Shown in pieces: positions 7,926-17,920 of a stretch of 64,000 bases of DNA. A program made the translations under genes and the position numbers. The DNA is from Saprospiraceae bacterium (GTDB lineage: Bacteria > Bacteroidota > Bacteroidia > Chitinophagales > Saprospiraceae). The notes beneath the pieces were generated by a model. It did not search any database, was not told where the DNA came from, and saw only the letters and a list, made by a program, of their open reading frames with translations. Location: assembly GCA_958295895.1 (NCBI GenBank), contig CATQHI010000003.1, positions 124,001 through 188,000 of the forward strand. The letters run 5' to 3'. Positions within the stretch are counted from its first letter, which is position 1. Each line of letters begins with the position of its first letter.

Positions 7926-10117
7926 ATGTCCCGCCTGGTCATCATTTCCAACCGTCTACCCATCACCGTAAACCGGAGCGACGGCGAGCTCCATTACCAC
8001 CCCAGCGCCGGTGGTTTGGCTACCGGACTCAACTCTCTGGACGCCAGCTACAACAAAATCTGGATCGGCTGGCCGGGCCGGGATATCACCAACGAATGGG
8101 AACGTGAGGCGATTAAAACGACCTGATGAAGCGCAGCCTCGTGCCGGTGTTTCTGACCGAGCGAGAGATCGACCTATACTACGAGGGCTTCAGTAACAAG
8201 ACGATCTGGCCCCACTTCCACTACTTCACGGAGTATACTACCTATAACGACGAGATGTGGGCGGCCTACCAGGAGGTGAACTTCAAGTTCCTCCAGGCCG
8301 TGGAGGAGCACCTACGCGACGACGATATGGTGTGGGTGCACGACTACCAGCTGATGCTGTTGCCGGCGATGATCCGTGCCAAGTTTCCGAAGATTAGTAT
8401 TGGCTTTTTTCTGCACATTCCCTTTCCGAGTTATGAGGTGTTCCGTATCCTGCCATGGCGAAAGGAGATCCTGGACGGTATCCTCGGCTCCGACCTGGTG
8501 GGTTTTCACACCTTCGGCTACATGCGGCACTTTCTTTCGGCCGCCTACCGCATCACGGGCTACGAGCACGAGTTCGGCCGCCTAAGCATCGACGACCGGC
8601 TGGTGAACGTGGACGTCTTTCCGATGGGCATCGACTACGAAAAGTATGCCAACCCCGACGTTGACGCCCAGAGCGACCGCAGCAGTGGGGAGATCCGAAA
8701 ATTGCACGCCAGCCGTAAGATCATTCTGAGCGTAGACCGCCTGGATTACACCAAGGGGATTCCCCACCGCATCCGGGCCTTCGGGGAGTTTATTCGCCAC
8801 AACCCGGAGTACATCGGTAAGGTGAACCTGATCATGATCGTAGTACCGAGTCGCTCCAACGTCGACCAGTACCAGAGCCTGAAGACGGAGGTAGATGTGC
8901 TGGTAAGCCAGGTGAACTCCGAGTACAGCACCTTCGACTGGATGCCCATCCACTACTACTACCGTTCGGTGAATTTTGCTGCCCTTACTACCCTATATAA
9001 GGAAGCGGATATCGCCCTCATCACGCCGCTGCGCGACGGGATGAACTTGGTGGCCAAGGAATACGTGGCCGCCAAGGAGGAGACCAAACGCGGGGTGCTG
9101 ATCCTGAGCGAGATGGCCGGAGCCGTCTACGAACTCAACGACGGGGCCATCACGGTCAACCCCCAGAGTAGCCGCGATATCCAGCAGGCCCTGGTGGAAG
9201 CCCTGGAGATGCCGCTGGAGGAGCAGGAGCACCGGCTGCTACAGATGCAGGAGAAGCTGCGGCAGTACGACGTCAAGCACTGGGCCGCTACCTTTATCAA
9301 AGAACAGCAGAAACTACAACAGAAGAATAAGATGCACCACACCACCCACCTGAGCGGCGAGGCCCTCGACGCCGTGGCCGAAAGTTACGAGCAGGCCGAA
9401 AAGCGCCTACTGTTTGTCGACTACGACGGCACCCTCATGGACTTCGATCCCGATCCCCAGGCCGTGAGCCCCGACGACGAGGTCCTCGACGTGCTCGCCA
9501 AACTGGCCGCCGACGCCCAGAATACCGTGGTGATCAACAGCGGGCGCGACAAGACCACCCTGCAGAAGTGGCTCGGCCACCTGCCGGTACACATGGCCGC
9601 CGAACACGGGGTGTGGATGAAGGAAAGCGGCAAGTGGGCCCTTAACCCCAACGTCGTTGACGGCTGGAAACCCAAGGTGCGCGAGCTGCTGGAAAACCTG
9701 GTGAGTCGCACCCCCGGCTCCTTCATCGAGGAAAAGGACTATAGCCTGGCCTGGCACTACCGGAACATTGACCGCGACCTGGGCAACAAGCGGGTGCGGG
9801 AGTTCCGCGATATGCTCACCTACCTGATCCAGAACCAGGACCTCCAGGTGCTGGAGGGAAATAAGGTGGTGGAGATCAAAAACGCAGGCGTCAATAAGGG
9901 CAAGGCTACACAGTACTTCGTGGGCAAAGCAAAGTGGGACTTCATCCTCGGCATCGGCGATGACAGCACCGATGAGGACATTTTCCGCGCCCTGCCCGAC
10001 TGGGGGGTGAGTGTAAAGGTGGGCAAGGGACGTACCGCCGCCCGCTACAGTCTCCTTGGCGTGGCCGAGGTACGCAACTTCTTCAGCCGCCTGGCCCACA
10101 GCACCCAAAAAGCCTGA
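7926..10117 (+). CDS. otsAB: Bifunctional trehalose-6-phosphate synthase/phosphatase (OtsA-OtsB fusion, one frameshift)
   Basis: Makes trehalose 6-phosphate from UDP-glucose and glucose 6-phosphate, then removes the phosphate; trehalose serves as osmolyte or stress protectant. The N-terminal GT20 synthase starts MSRLVIISNRLPITVNR and includes SAGGLATGL, VWVHDYQLMLLPAMIR, GFHTFGYMRHF, DRLDYTKGIPHRI and the C-terminal TPLRDGMNLVAKEYVA. The last ~240 residues are a HAD phosphatase with LFVDYDGTLMDF and GIGDDSTDEDIF. The frame breaks at 8115-8118: AAAA where AAAAA would give EAIKNDLMKRSLVPVFL. Otherwise it would be split at 8124-8128 into a 66-residue stub and a 663-residue remainder. Followed 2 bases later by the SDR gene. 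Confidence 0.94.
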
Positions 10118-10119
10118 TC

Positions 10120-10890
10120 GTGCACCACCTAGGATTGATCACCGGGGCCAGCTCCGGCATCGGCCGCGCCCTGGCCCACGAGCACGCCCGCCGCGGCCGC
10201 GACCTCCTCATCGTAGCCCGCCGCGAAGAGGAGCTCAGTGAGCTCGCCGAGAAATTACGCTCGAAGTACGCCGTGGAGGTCCGGGTAGTAGCCAGAGACC
10301 TGACGGAGCCCACTTCCCGCCGCGACCTCTTCGACCTCGTCGAACAAGAAGGACTCACCGTAGACTATTTATTCAACAACGCAGGGTACGGCGGTGCCGG
10401 TCAGTTCTACGAGCAGGACTGGGATATGCTCAGTGGCATGATGGAGCTCAATATGCGCGCCGTGACCGAGCTGATGCACCTCTTCCTGCCGGGCATGGTG
10501 GCCCGTGGCCGCGGCCGGGTGCTGAATACGTCCAGTACGGCAGGCTTCATGCCCGGACCGGTACAGGCCGTTTATTTTGCCACCAAGGCCTTCGTCAATT
10601 CGGTCAGTAAGGCCGTTGCCTCGGAACTACAGGGCACCGGAGTGACCGTCACGGCCCTCTGCCCCGGCGCGGTCAAGACCGAGTTCGCCGATACCGCCGG
10701 GCTGGGCGATTCGAAGCTGTTCGAGCGTGCCGCCACGCCGCAGACGACCGCCGCCCAGGGCTATACCGCCATGGAATCCGGCCGCCTGGAGGTAATCACG
10801 GAGGTGGGGCTGGCCGTGGCGATCAAGGGACTGATGCCGTTCATTCCGGAGCGGCTGGCTATGGCTGGGGTCAAGAAAATACAGTCCTAG
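10120..10890 (+). CDS. Short-chain dehydrogenase/reductase
   Basis: NAD(P)-dependent oxidoreductase of the classical SDR family, 256 residues, starting at GTG 10120 just 2 bases after the otsAB stop, so the two are probably co-transcribed. It has the cofactor motif TGASSGIG near the N-terminus, NNAG, the catalytic serine region NTSSTAG and the YFATK (YxxxK) dyad, followed by PGAVKTEF. The substrate cannot be told from the sequence. The downstream gene on the other strand ends 19 bases away. Confidence 0.88.
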   Translation: MHHLGLITGASSGIGRALAHEHARRGRDLLIVARREEELSELAEKLRSKYAVEVRVVARDLTEPTSRRDLFDLVEQEGLTVDYLFNNAGYGGAGQFYEQDWDMLSGMMELNMRAVTELMHLFLPGMVARGRGRVLNTSSTAGFMPGPVQAVYFATKAFVNSVSKAVASELQGTGVTVTALCPGAVKTEFADTAGLGDSKLFERAATPQTTAAQGYTAMESGRLEVITEVGLAVAIKGLMPFIPERLAMAGVKKIQS

Positions 10891-10909
10891 CCCTCGTCGT
10901 CCGCCGAGT

Positions 10910-12306
10910 TCAATACCCCAAAATCTGCAACATACTCTCCGCAGACTGCTTTCCGGCCAGCAGCCGGTCCACTAGATTGCCCTCCTCGTCAACGTCGATG
11001 ATGATGTGCTGGGGGCTGGGAATCATGCAGTGCTTGATGCCGCCGTAGCCGCTGATGTTGTCCTGGTAGGCGCCGGTGTGAAAAAACCCGAGGTAGAGGG
11101 GCTCAGGGTCGCCCTCCTTATCGACGGGCAGGTAGACCTGTGACTCGTGCACTTCCGAGTTGTAGTAGTCGGAGTTGTCGCAGCTCAGGCCCCCAATGTT
11201 AACGCGGCGGTAGTCGCGGTCCCATTTGTTGATCGGCAGCAGGATGAAGCGCTCACCGATGCCCCAGGCGTCGGGTAGGGTGGTCATGAGCGAGTTGTCG
11301 ATCATGTACCACATCTCGGAGTCGTTCTGCTGCTTGCGTGCCAGGACCGAAAAGACGGTAGCGCCGCTCTCCCCCACGGTATACTTACCGAACTCCGTGA
11401 AGATATCGGGCTCGGGCACCTCGTCCTCCTCGCAGGCCGCCAGGATATTCTTGACGATCTCCCGTACCATATACTTGTAGTCGAACTCGAAGCCCAGGCT
11501 GTTGCGGATCGGCATGCCGCCGCCGATGTTGAGGGCGTGGAGGGTAGGGCTTTCCTTTTTCAGCTCTCCGTACAGCCGCACGGCCTTTTTAAGTTCACCC
11601 CAGTAGTAGAGGGTATCCTTGATGCCGGTATCGACGAAGAAGTGGAGCATGTGCAGCTCCAGTTTCGGGTTGTCGCGGACGCGCTCGCGGAACAGCGGCA
11701 TCACGTCGCCGTTGCGCAGGCCGAGTCTGCTGGTGTAGAATTCAAAGTTGGGCTCTTCCTCCGTGGCCATGCGGATCCCGATCTTGGCCACCCCCTCCAC
11801 GTGGGCCTCGTAATAATCGAGCTCGTGGCTGTTGTCGACTACGGCGATGACGTTCTCGAAGCCGTCGTTCATCAGTCCCACGATGCCCTCCAGGTAGTTT
11901 TCCGGCTTGAAGCCGTTACAGACGATGTGGATCTTCTTATCGAGCTGCTTGCGGGCGTAGAGCCGGCGCACCAGGTCAATGTCGTAGGCCGAGCTGATCT
12001 CCAGCTGCACGTCGTGATCCAGTGCCTCCTCCACCACGTGGGCGAAGTGGCTGCTTTTGGTGCAGTAGCAGTAGTTGTACTGTCCGGCGTACCCCTGGGC
12101 GCGCATGGCCCGGCGAAAGAGGTTGCGGGCCTCCTTGATCTTACGTCCGATACTGGGCAGGTAGGTCAGCTTCAGCGGCGTGCCGTACTTGCGGATCAGG
12201 TGGATGAGCGGAATGCGGTTGAAGGTCAGGTAGCCATCGGCTAAATCAAAGCCTCCTGGGGGAAGTAAAACGTTTGATCGATCAGATCAAAGTATTTGTT
12301 AGCCAC
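10910..12306 (-). CDS. speA: Biosynthetic arginine decarboxylase (one frameshift near the N-terminus)
   Basis: PLP enzyme that converts arginine to agmatine, the first step of polyamine synthesis. The PLP-lysine motif YCYCTKSSHF, the glycine-rich NIGGGMPI, FTEFGKYTVGESG, and the ending SPQHIIIDVDEEG...MLQILGY all fit the family. The long frame starts at ATG 12106, but the true N-terminus lies upstream: GTG 12306 opens VANKYFDLIDQTFYFPQEA; at 12250-12254 TTT should be TTTT, giving FDLADGYLTFNRIPLIHLI and joining the main frame. Corrected length is about 464 residues, the usual size. A promoter is visible just upstream. Confidence 0.93.
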
Positions 12307-12326
12307 GACGGTTTTTTTAGGGCCCG

Positions 12327-12357
12327 CAAAGATACACTGGCGGGGCCGCAGGTGCAA
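12327..12357 (-). promoter_or_regulatory. Promoter of speA (TTG-N20-TATCTTTG)
   Basis: On the minus strand TTG (12357-12355) is followed after 20 bases by TATCTTTG (12334-12327), matching the Bacteroidota -33/-7 pattern. Transcription would start near 12320, 14 bases before the GTG start. The spacer is the GC-rich element TTGCACCTGCGGCCCCGCC (12357-12339). Confidence 0.65.
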
Positions 12358-12434
12358 TCAATGTCGATCCGCAGCACATTGCGCGCAGTGGCGTACTTTC
12401 ACTACCTTACGCTGCACGTTTTTAACTACCGATC

Positions 12435-15400
12435 ATGACCCTAAGACTACTCACGGGCTTTTTGTTTTTCCTTGCGCTGACCGCCTCCCTGAGCGCCCAG
12501 CTAACGCCCCAACGGGCCATCGCCGAGATGAGCCGCGGCATCAACCTCGGCAACACTCTGGAACCCCCCAACGAGGGCGCCTGGAATAACGGTCCGGCGG
12601 AGGAAAAGTACTTCGACGCCTACGTGGAGGCGGGATTCACCAACGTGCGCATCCCCGTACGCTGGGATGAGCACACCGCCGATGCCCCCCCCTACGCCAT
12701 CGACCCCGCCTGGCTCAATCGCGTCGAGGAGGTTGTCGACTGGGGGTTGGACCGCGACCTCTACATCACCCTCAACGGCCACCACGAGGACTGGCTGAAG
12801 AACGACTACGCCAATCCCGCCACCCGCGCCCGCTACGACTCCATCTGGGTGCAGATCGTGGAACGCTTCGGCGGTAAGTCAGATAAGCTGCTCTTCGAAA
12901 TCATCAATGAGCCCTTCGGTATGACCGTGGCCGAGGTCGATGACCTCAACGCCCGTATCCTGACCATCATTCGGAACGACAACCCCACGCGGCTGGTGAT
13001 TTTCGGGGGCTACCAGTACGCCAACTCCGCTGAGCTCCTGGCCGCGGCAGTTCCGGAGGACGACTACGTCATCGGATATTTTCACTCCTACGATCCCTAC
13101 CAGTTCGGACTGAATGGGGAGGGTACCTGGGGCACCGCCGACGACTACCGGCAGCTCGATCGTAAGTTCGCCGCCGTAGCCGCCTGGTCCACCGCCAACG
13201 ACGTACCGGTCTACCTCAGCGAGTTTGGCGCGGTGCTACAGGCCGACTACAACTCCCGGATGCGCTTCTACGCGGCCTTCACGGAGGCTGCCCTACGCTA
13301 TGGTTTTGCCTTTGCGGCCTGGGACGACGGGGGCATGTTTCGCATCCTGAACCGTGAGACCAACACCTGGCCCGAGGTAAAGGACATTCTGATCAACACC
13401 TACGCCACCTCACCCACCGAGGTGGTAGCCGTGGCCTCCGACCCGGCCGCGGCAGTACAGGAGGTGACGGTCTCCTGGCGTAACCGCAGTACGGCCAATG
13501 CGATTACCGTGGAGCGCCGGGTGGGGGAGGGAGACTTTGTACCGGTAGCCGAACTGGCGAGCGACGCGACCACATTTACCGACACGGAGGTCGAGACCGG
13601 TAATTTCTACACCTACCGCATCGTCAGCTCGAACACCACCGGCACCCTAATACAATCTTATCCCGCCCGCGCCCTGGTGGCCGGGGAGCAGCTCCCCTTC
13701 CGCGATACGGTCTTCGTGCTGCGTGATACCCTCCAGGTGGAAGACTTCGACCGCGGAGGCGAGCAGGTGGCCTACCACGACCAGGAATCGGAGAATATTC
13801 CCAGGGGCTACCGTCCGGAAGAAGGCGTGGACATCGGGGCCACCGCCGACGGTGGGTTCGCCATCGGCTACATCGCACGGGGCGAGTGGCTGGAGTATAC
13901 GGTCGACGTACCCGAGGGTGGAACCTATTCCCTGAGTGCGCGGATCGCAACGGCGCAGGGTGGCGGCAGCTTCCAGCTAAGCTCGGATCTGAATGGCACG
14001 CTTACCACGCTTAGCGTACCCTCGGAAGGGACCGGCAGCTACGAGACATTCGAGACCTTTCCGGGCCGGGGCGTCATGCTCCTGGAAGCCGGCCGGCAGA
14101 TTCTGCGCATCGACATCACGGGAGAGCAGGCATTTAATTTGGATTACCTCGTCTTTGCTCCCGCAGAGGCGGATACGAGTGCGATTGTCAACTACTCCGA
14201 CGGACTGGACACTGCCACCACGGCCTTTTCCGGTACGCCGGCAGGGATCACCTACTCCCTCGCCGACGGTGTGCTGACCGTAGTCGGCGACGGCAGTTCC
14301 CCTCAGTACCAGACCTTCCGCTATACCCTGCCCGATAGCCTGCTGGCTAATGCAGTGCTGTCTCAGAATAAGCTTTACGTACGGGCACGCACCACGAGCG
14401 GACGGCCCATCAATCTACGCGTCGATTTGATCGACGACTACGAGGTGGCTACCACCCTGGCCGGCAGGACCAAAAGTATTACGGGGCCTGACTTCGGCGA
14501 GTACCTCTACGATTACACCGGTGGGTACCAGGACGGCGGCTACGGCGGTACGGGCTGCACCGCCAATGCTCCCTGTGACGTGGATGGCACGCGCATCAAG
14601 GCGATTGCCTTCTACCCCGATCCTAACGACGGCGGCTTCAACGACACCCTACAGATCGACTACCTAAGCTTCGGCCAGCCCCTCGATACCACCACGACCG
14701 GTGGCGATCCGACCGGCATCATCAATTACCAGGACAACTTTGAGGAGGGAGCCGATGCCTTCTCCGGTACGCCGGGCGGCATCACGTACCGCGTGGACAA
14801 CAGCGTGCTGACGATCGCGGGCGACGGTACCTCGGCGCCGTACCAGACCATCCGGTACACCATTCCGGGCGACGAGAGTGGGGTGAGGCTCGCCGATGCC
14901 GCCGGTAGCAACGACCTGCTCTTCATTCGTGCCCGTACCACCAGCGGCGATACGGCCAGTTTGCGGATCGACCTGGCCGACCGCTTCGATAACCAGACTA
15001 CGCTGGCCGGGCGCACGCTGCGCATCGGCGGTACCGAGTTCATGAACTACTCCATCAATTACGCCGGTGGCTACCAGGATGGCGGCTACGGCGGTACGGC
15101 CTGCGCTGCGGCTAACCAGCCCTGCACCGTGGATGCGCAGCGCATCCAGGGGCTCATCTTCTACCCCGAGCCGGTCGCCGCACAGTTCAGCGATACCATC
15201 GAGATCGACTGGATCAGCTTTGGCGGCGTAGTCGTGGTCGGCGTGCGTGACTTTGTCGAGCTGGATCGCTTTGCCGTATTTCCTAACCCGGCTACCGATG
15301 TGCTTAATTTACGGATTGACTTACACGCTGCCACTCCCGTAGGCACCGAACTTTTCGACGCTACCGGCCGGCGGGTCCTGCAGCGTGATTTCGGACAGCT

Positions 15401-15518
15401 TAGTGCGGGTGAGCAGCAGCTACAGCTTCCGGTTGCCGGTCTACCCCGGGGTCCCTATTTCCTGCGCCTCCGGGTAGGAAGTAAGGTTACCCGTGCCGTG
15501 TCGGTCACCGTCCGGTAG
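12435..15518 (+). CDS. T9SS-exported GH5 endoglucanase with CBM6 and two unassigned repeat domains
   Basis: Secreted 1027-residue glycanase. Signal peptide 1-22 (LTGFLFFLALTASLSAQ). GH5 domain at about 25-345: GINLGNTLE, acid/base Glu159 in EIINEPFG, nucleophile Glu263 in YLSEFGA, plus NGHHEDW. An FN3-like segment follows (~345-430), then a CBM6-like domain (~430-575; YHDQESENIPRGYR, GEWLEYTVDVPEGG). Residues 582-748 and 760-931 are two copies of an unassigned domain (YQDGGYGGT...RTTSG). The C-terminus (~943-1027; VFPNPATDVLNLRI...GPYFLRLRVG) is a type A T9SS sorting domain, so the enzyme is probably surface-attached. GH5 specificity (cellulose, xyloglucan, mannan) cannot be fixed; the RGINLGNTLE opening is typical of beta-1,4-glucanases. 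Confidence 0.9.
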   Translation: MTLRLLTGFLFFLALTASLSAQLTPQRAIAEMSRGINLGNTLEPPNEGAWNNGPAEEKYFDAYVEAGFTNVRIPVRWDEHTADAPPYAIDPAWLNRVEEVVDWGLDRDLYITLNGHHEDWLKNDYANPATRARYDSIWVQIVERFGGKSDKLLFEIINEPFGMTVAEVDDLNARILTIIRNDNPTRLVIFGGYQYANSAELLAAAVPEDDYVIGYFHSYDPYQFGLNGEGTWGTADDYRQLDRKFAAVAAWSTANDVPVYLSEFGAVLQADYNSRMRFYAAFTEAALRYGFAFAAWDDGGMFRILNRETNTWPEVKDILINTYATSPTEVVAVASDPAAAVQEVTVSWRNRSTANAITVERRVGEGDFVPVAELASDATTFTDTEVETGNFYTYRIVSSNTTGTLIQSYPARALVAGEQLPFRDTVFVLRDTLQVEDFDRGGEQVAYHDQESENIPRGYRPEEGVDIGATADGGFAIGYIARGEWLEYTVDVPEGGTYSLSARIATAQGGGSFQLSSDLNGTLTTLSVPSEGTGSYETFETFPGRGVMLLEAGRQILRIDITGEQAFNLDYLVFAPAEADTSAIVNYSDGLDTATTAFSGTPAGITYSLADGVLTVVGDGSSPQYQTFRYTLPDSLLANAVLSQNKLYVRARTTSGRPINLRVDLIDDYEVATTLAGRTKSITGPDFGEYLYDYTGGYQDGGYGGTGCTANAPCDVDGTRIKAIAFYPDPNDGGFNDTLQIDYLSFGQPLDTTTTGGDPTGIINYQDNFEEGADAFSGTPGGITYRVDNSVLTIAGDGTSAPYQTIRYTIPGDESGVRLADAAGSNDLLFIRARTTSGDTASLRIDLADRFDNQTTLAGRTLRIGGTEFMNYSINYAGGYQDGGYGGTACAAANQPCTVDAQRIQGLIFYPEPVAAQFSDTIEIDWISFGGVVVVGVRDFVELDRFAVFPNPATDVLNLRIDLHAATPVGTELFDATGRRVLQRDFGQLSAGEQQLQLPVAGLPRGPYFLRLRVGSKVTRAVSVTVR
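14178..15227 (+). repeat. Tandem duplicated domain inside the GH5 gene
   Basis: Two in-frame copies (14178-14678 and 14712-15227) code for domains of about 170 residues. Shared blocks are (I/V)NY, FSGTP(A/G)GITY, VGDG/AGDG, YQT(F/I)RYT, VRARTTSG/IRARTTSG, TTLAGRT, GGYQDGGYGGT, a short cysteine pair (GC...PCD / AC...PCT), and the ending IDYLSFG / IDWISFG. Both copies have two cysteines spaced 7-8 residues apart after GGYGGT. DNA similarity is strongest around the GGYQDGGYGGT codons. Confidence 0.85.
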
Positions 15519-15592
15519 TAGGTGTAGTAGGTAAGGTCGGCGTACAACGCATCGACCCTATAGCCCCTACGGCTTTTCGTATCTTGCCGGTC

Positions 15593-17398
15593 ATGGATTA
15601 CATCTCCTCGCGTAACCTCCGCTTCGTGCTTCACGAAGTGCTCGATCTCGGTCAGTTGCGCCAACTCGAGCGCTTTCAGGATTTTGACGAAGAAGCCATC
15701 GACTTCAGCCTCGACGCGGCCAAACAACTGGCTGACCAATACCTGTATCCCATCTACCGGGAGATGGACAGGAACAAGGCCTACTATCAGGATGGTCAGG
15801 TCCACGTGCTCCCCGGGGTAGGGGAGGGGATGCGCGCTATGGGCGAGGCCGGCTGGTTGAGCGCCAACTGGGATTTCGAGCACAACGGGCAGCAGATGCC
15901 CCTCACCGTCCACAACGCCGGCGGTCTGATCTTCCAGGCCGCCAACGGCAACCTGGCCGCCTACGGCTTTCTGACCACCGGGGCGGCCAACCTCATCCGG
16001 GCTTTTGGCAGCGACGACCTTAAGGCCACCTACCTGGAACCCATGGCCCAGGGCCGCTGGCAGGGTACCATGGCACTGACCGAACCCCAGGCGGGGAGCT
16101 CGCTCAGCGACATCACCTCTACCTACGAGGAGACCGAGGAGGGGCACTACCTCATCCGTGGACAAAAGATCTACATCAGCGGTGGCGACCATACCGGAGT
16201 AGAAAACGTAGTGCACCTTTTACTAGCGCGCAAGAAGGATGGGCCGAAGGGCGTCAAGGGGGTGAGCCTCTTCGTCGTACCGAAGTACCTGCCGGAAGCC
16301 GAAGGGCAGCAGGACAACCACGTCACCACCGCCGGCATCTACGGCAAGATGGGGCAGCGGGGCTACGTGGCCGCCCACCTCATGTACGGCGAGCAGGGCC
16401 CCACCCGCGGCTACCTGGTCGGCGAGGAATTTAGCGGCCTCAGGCATATGTTCCTGATGATGAACGAAGCGCGGATCGGTACCGGCATGATGGCCGCCGG
16501 CTCAGCTTCGGCCGCCTACTACGCCAGTCTCAAGTACGCCAGGGAACGCCCCCAGGGCCGCCACCCCGACAACAAGGATATCAACGCCCCCCAGGTCACG
16601 ATCATCGAGCACGCCGACGTACGCCGCATGCTGCTGTTCCAAAAGGCCGTCGTCGAGGGCAGCATTCACCTGCTCCTTCAGTGTAGTCTGTACGAGGACC
16701 GCTACCGGTCGAGCGGCGACGAGCGTGCCCACCTGCTCCTGGAGCTACTTACTCCCGTCGCTAAAAGCTTCCCGGCCGAATACGGCAACGAGGCCGTCAG
16801 TACCGGCATGCAGGTCCTCGGCGGGGCGGGGTATACGGATGACTTCCCCCTGGAGCAAATCTTCCGCGATATCCGCGTCAACTCCATCTACGAGGGCACC
16901 ACCACCATTCACGGGCTCGACCTGCTGGGCCGTAAGGTGCTGATGCAAAACGGACTGGCCGTGCGCTACCTCAACGAGGAGTTTCTGGCTACGGTAACGG
17001 AAGCCACCACCCAACCCGCCGTAGCCCCCTTAGCCACCGCACTCAGCAGTAGCCTCCAGGGCCTGCAGGCGGTGATGGAACGGTTACTCGGACTGGCCCG
17101 TAGGGAAGATGCCCGGGTCTTCCTCGCCGATGCCACCGTATTTTTGGACTACTTCGGCCTCCACGTACTAGCCTGGTGCTGGCTGCGGCAGGCGACCGTG
17201 GCCTCCCGCGCCCTCGACACCGGTGCCACCGTCGGCAAGCCCGCCCTGGGCGACGACGAACGGGCTTTCTACCGCTCCAAACTTCAGACGGCCCGCTACT
17301 ATTTCACCTACGTCTTCACCCGTACCGCCGGCCTCCAGCGCACCCTCCTGGCCGAGGAGCGCATCACCCTAGACACTGAGCCCGCACTACTCGTATAA
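15593..17398 (+). CDS. Acyl-CoA dehydrogenase, long form with C-terminal extension
   Basis: FAD-dependent oxidation of an acyl-CoA to the enoyl-CoA, in beta-oxidation or amino-acid breakdown. I choose ATG 15593 (MDYISSRNLRFVLHEV); a TTG lies 3 codons upstream. Motifs: GTMALTEPQAGSSLSDI (FAD/substrate), GQKIYISGGDH, GMQVLGGAGYTDDFPLEQIFRD and the catalytic glutamate in NSIYEGTTTIHGLDL. At 601 residues it belongs to the group with an extra helical C-terminal domain. No electron-transfer flavoprotein or thiolase gene is nearby. The gene ends 22 bases before the VOC lipoprotein and may share its transcript. Confidence 0.92.
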   Translation: MDYISSRNLRFVLHEVLDLGQLRQLERFQDFDEEAIDFSLDAAKQLADQYLYPIYREMDRNKAYYQDGQVHVLPGVGEGMRAMGEAGWLSANWDFEHNGQQMPLTVHNAGGLIFQAANGNLAAYGFLTTGAANLIRAFGSDDLKATYLEPMAQGRWQGTMALTEPQAGSSLSDITSTYEETEEGHYLIRGQKIYISGGDHTGVENVVHLLLARKKDGPKGVKGVSLFVVPKYLPEAEGQQDNHVTTAGIYGKMGQRGYVAAHLMYGEQGPTRGYLVGEEFSGLRHMFLMMNEARIGTGMMAAGSASAAYYASLKYARERPQGRHPDNKDINAPQVTIIEHADVRRMLLFQKAVVEGSIHLLLQCSLYEDRYRSSGDERAHLLLELLTPVAKSFPAEYGNEAVSTGMQVLGGAGYTDDFPLEQIFRDIRVNSIYEGTTTIHGLDLLGRKVLMQNGLAVRYLNEEFLATVTEATTQPAVAPLATALSSSLQGLQAVMERLLGLARREDARVFLADATVFLDYFGLHVLAWCWLRQATVASRALDTGATVGKPALGDDERAFYRSKLQTARYYFTYVFTRTAGLQRTLLAEERITLDTEPALLV

Positions 17399-17420
17399 CA
17401 CCCCCTCAAGCCCCTGCCCC

Positions 17421-17918
17421 ATGCGCTTTCTACCCCTTGTTGCCCTCCTTCTGAGTCTTGCATCCTGCGCGCCCCGCCCGCCCCTGTTTGGTGTAGAATC
17501 CGGTTCGTTTAAAGCAAGTTTCGATCACTACGCCATCAACGTGGATGACGTGGATGCCAGCGTGGCCTTCTACCAGCGCGTGTTCGATCTACCGGAGGTA
17601 TACGACGGTACCGGCAAGGACAATATCCGCTGGCTAGCCCTGGGTGACGGTATGGCCCTCCACATCATTGAGTCCGACCGCAGCCAGGTCAAACTGCAAA
17701 AGGGCGTGCATATGGCCATTAGCCTGGGAGACTTTACCGGTTTTGTGGAGCGCCTACGCACCCTGGACGTGCCGTTCGAAAGCTGGCAGGGTGCACCCCT
17801 GGAGACCAACGGCCGACCGGATGGCGTGCAGCAGGTGTACCTCCAGGACCCGGACGGCTACTGGATCGAGGTCAACGACGGGCGCTCGATCTTCGGCAAA
17901 ACCCCCGTGCAGCCCTAG
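17421..17918 (+). CDS. VOC (glyoxalase/dioxygenase-fold) lipoprotein
   Basis: 165 residues. The start MRFLPLVALLLSLASC is a lipoprotein signal with lipobox LASC, so it is anchored in the periplasm or outer membrane. The rest is one vicinal-oxygen-chelate domain with two beta-alpha-beta-beta-beta modules; possible metal ligands are His in FDHYAINVDD, His in KGVHMAISLG and Glu in GYWIEVND. VOC proteins include glyoxalases, dioxygenases and antibiotic-resistance proteins; secreted forms are poorly known and the substrate cannot be inferred. It ends 2 bases before the OsmC start. Confidence 0.82.
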   Translation: MRFLPLVALLLSLASCAPRPPLFGVESGSFKASFDHYAINVDDVDASVAFYQRVFDLPEVYDGTGKDNIRWLALGDGMALHIIESDRSQVKLQKGVHMAISLGDFTGFVERLRTLDVPFESWQGAPLETNGRPDGVQQVYLQDPDGYWIEVNDGRSIFGKTPVQP

Positions 17919-17920
17919 TG

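Noticed and set aside
8112-8128. Programmed -1 frameshift in otsAB
   Set aside because: The sequence ATTAAAACG is not a slippery heptamer and the -1 frame has a TAA at 8114-8116; a missing A in the A-run explains it better.
9407-10108. Minus-strand reading frame of 233 codons opposite otsAB
   Set aside because: It mirrors the HAD phosphatase coding frame in GC-rich sequence, has no family motif and no start context.
11537-12244. Plus-strand reading frame of 235 codons opposite speA
   Set aside because: A complement of a well-supported decarboxylase; the composition is the anti-sense pattern of a GC-rich gene.
15455-16216. Minus-strand reading frame of 253 codons across the acyl-CoA dehydrogenase start
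   Set aside because: Opposite a confirmed family gene; no motifs or promoter.
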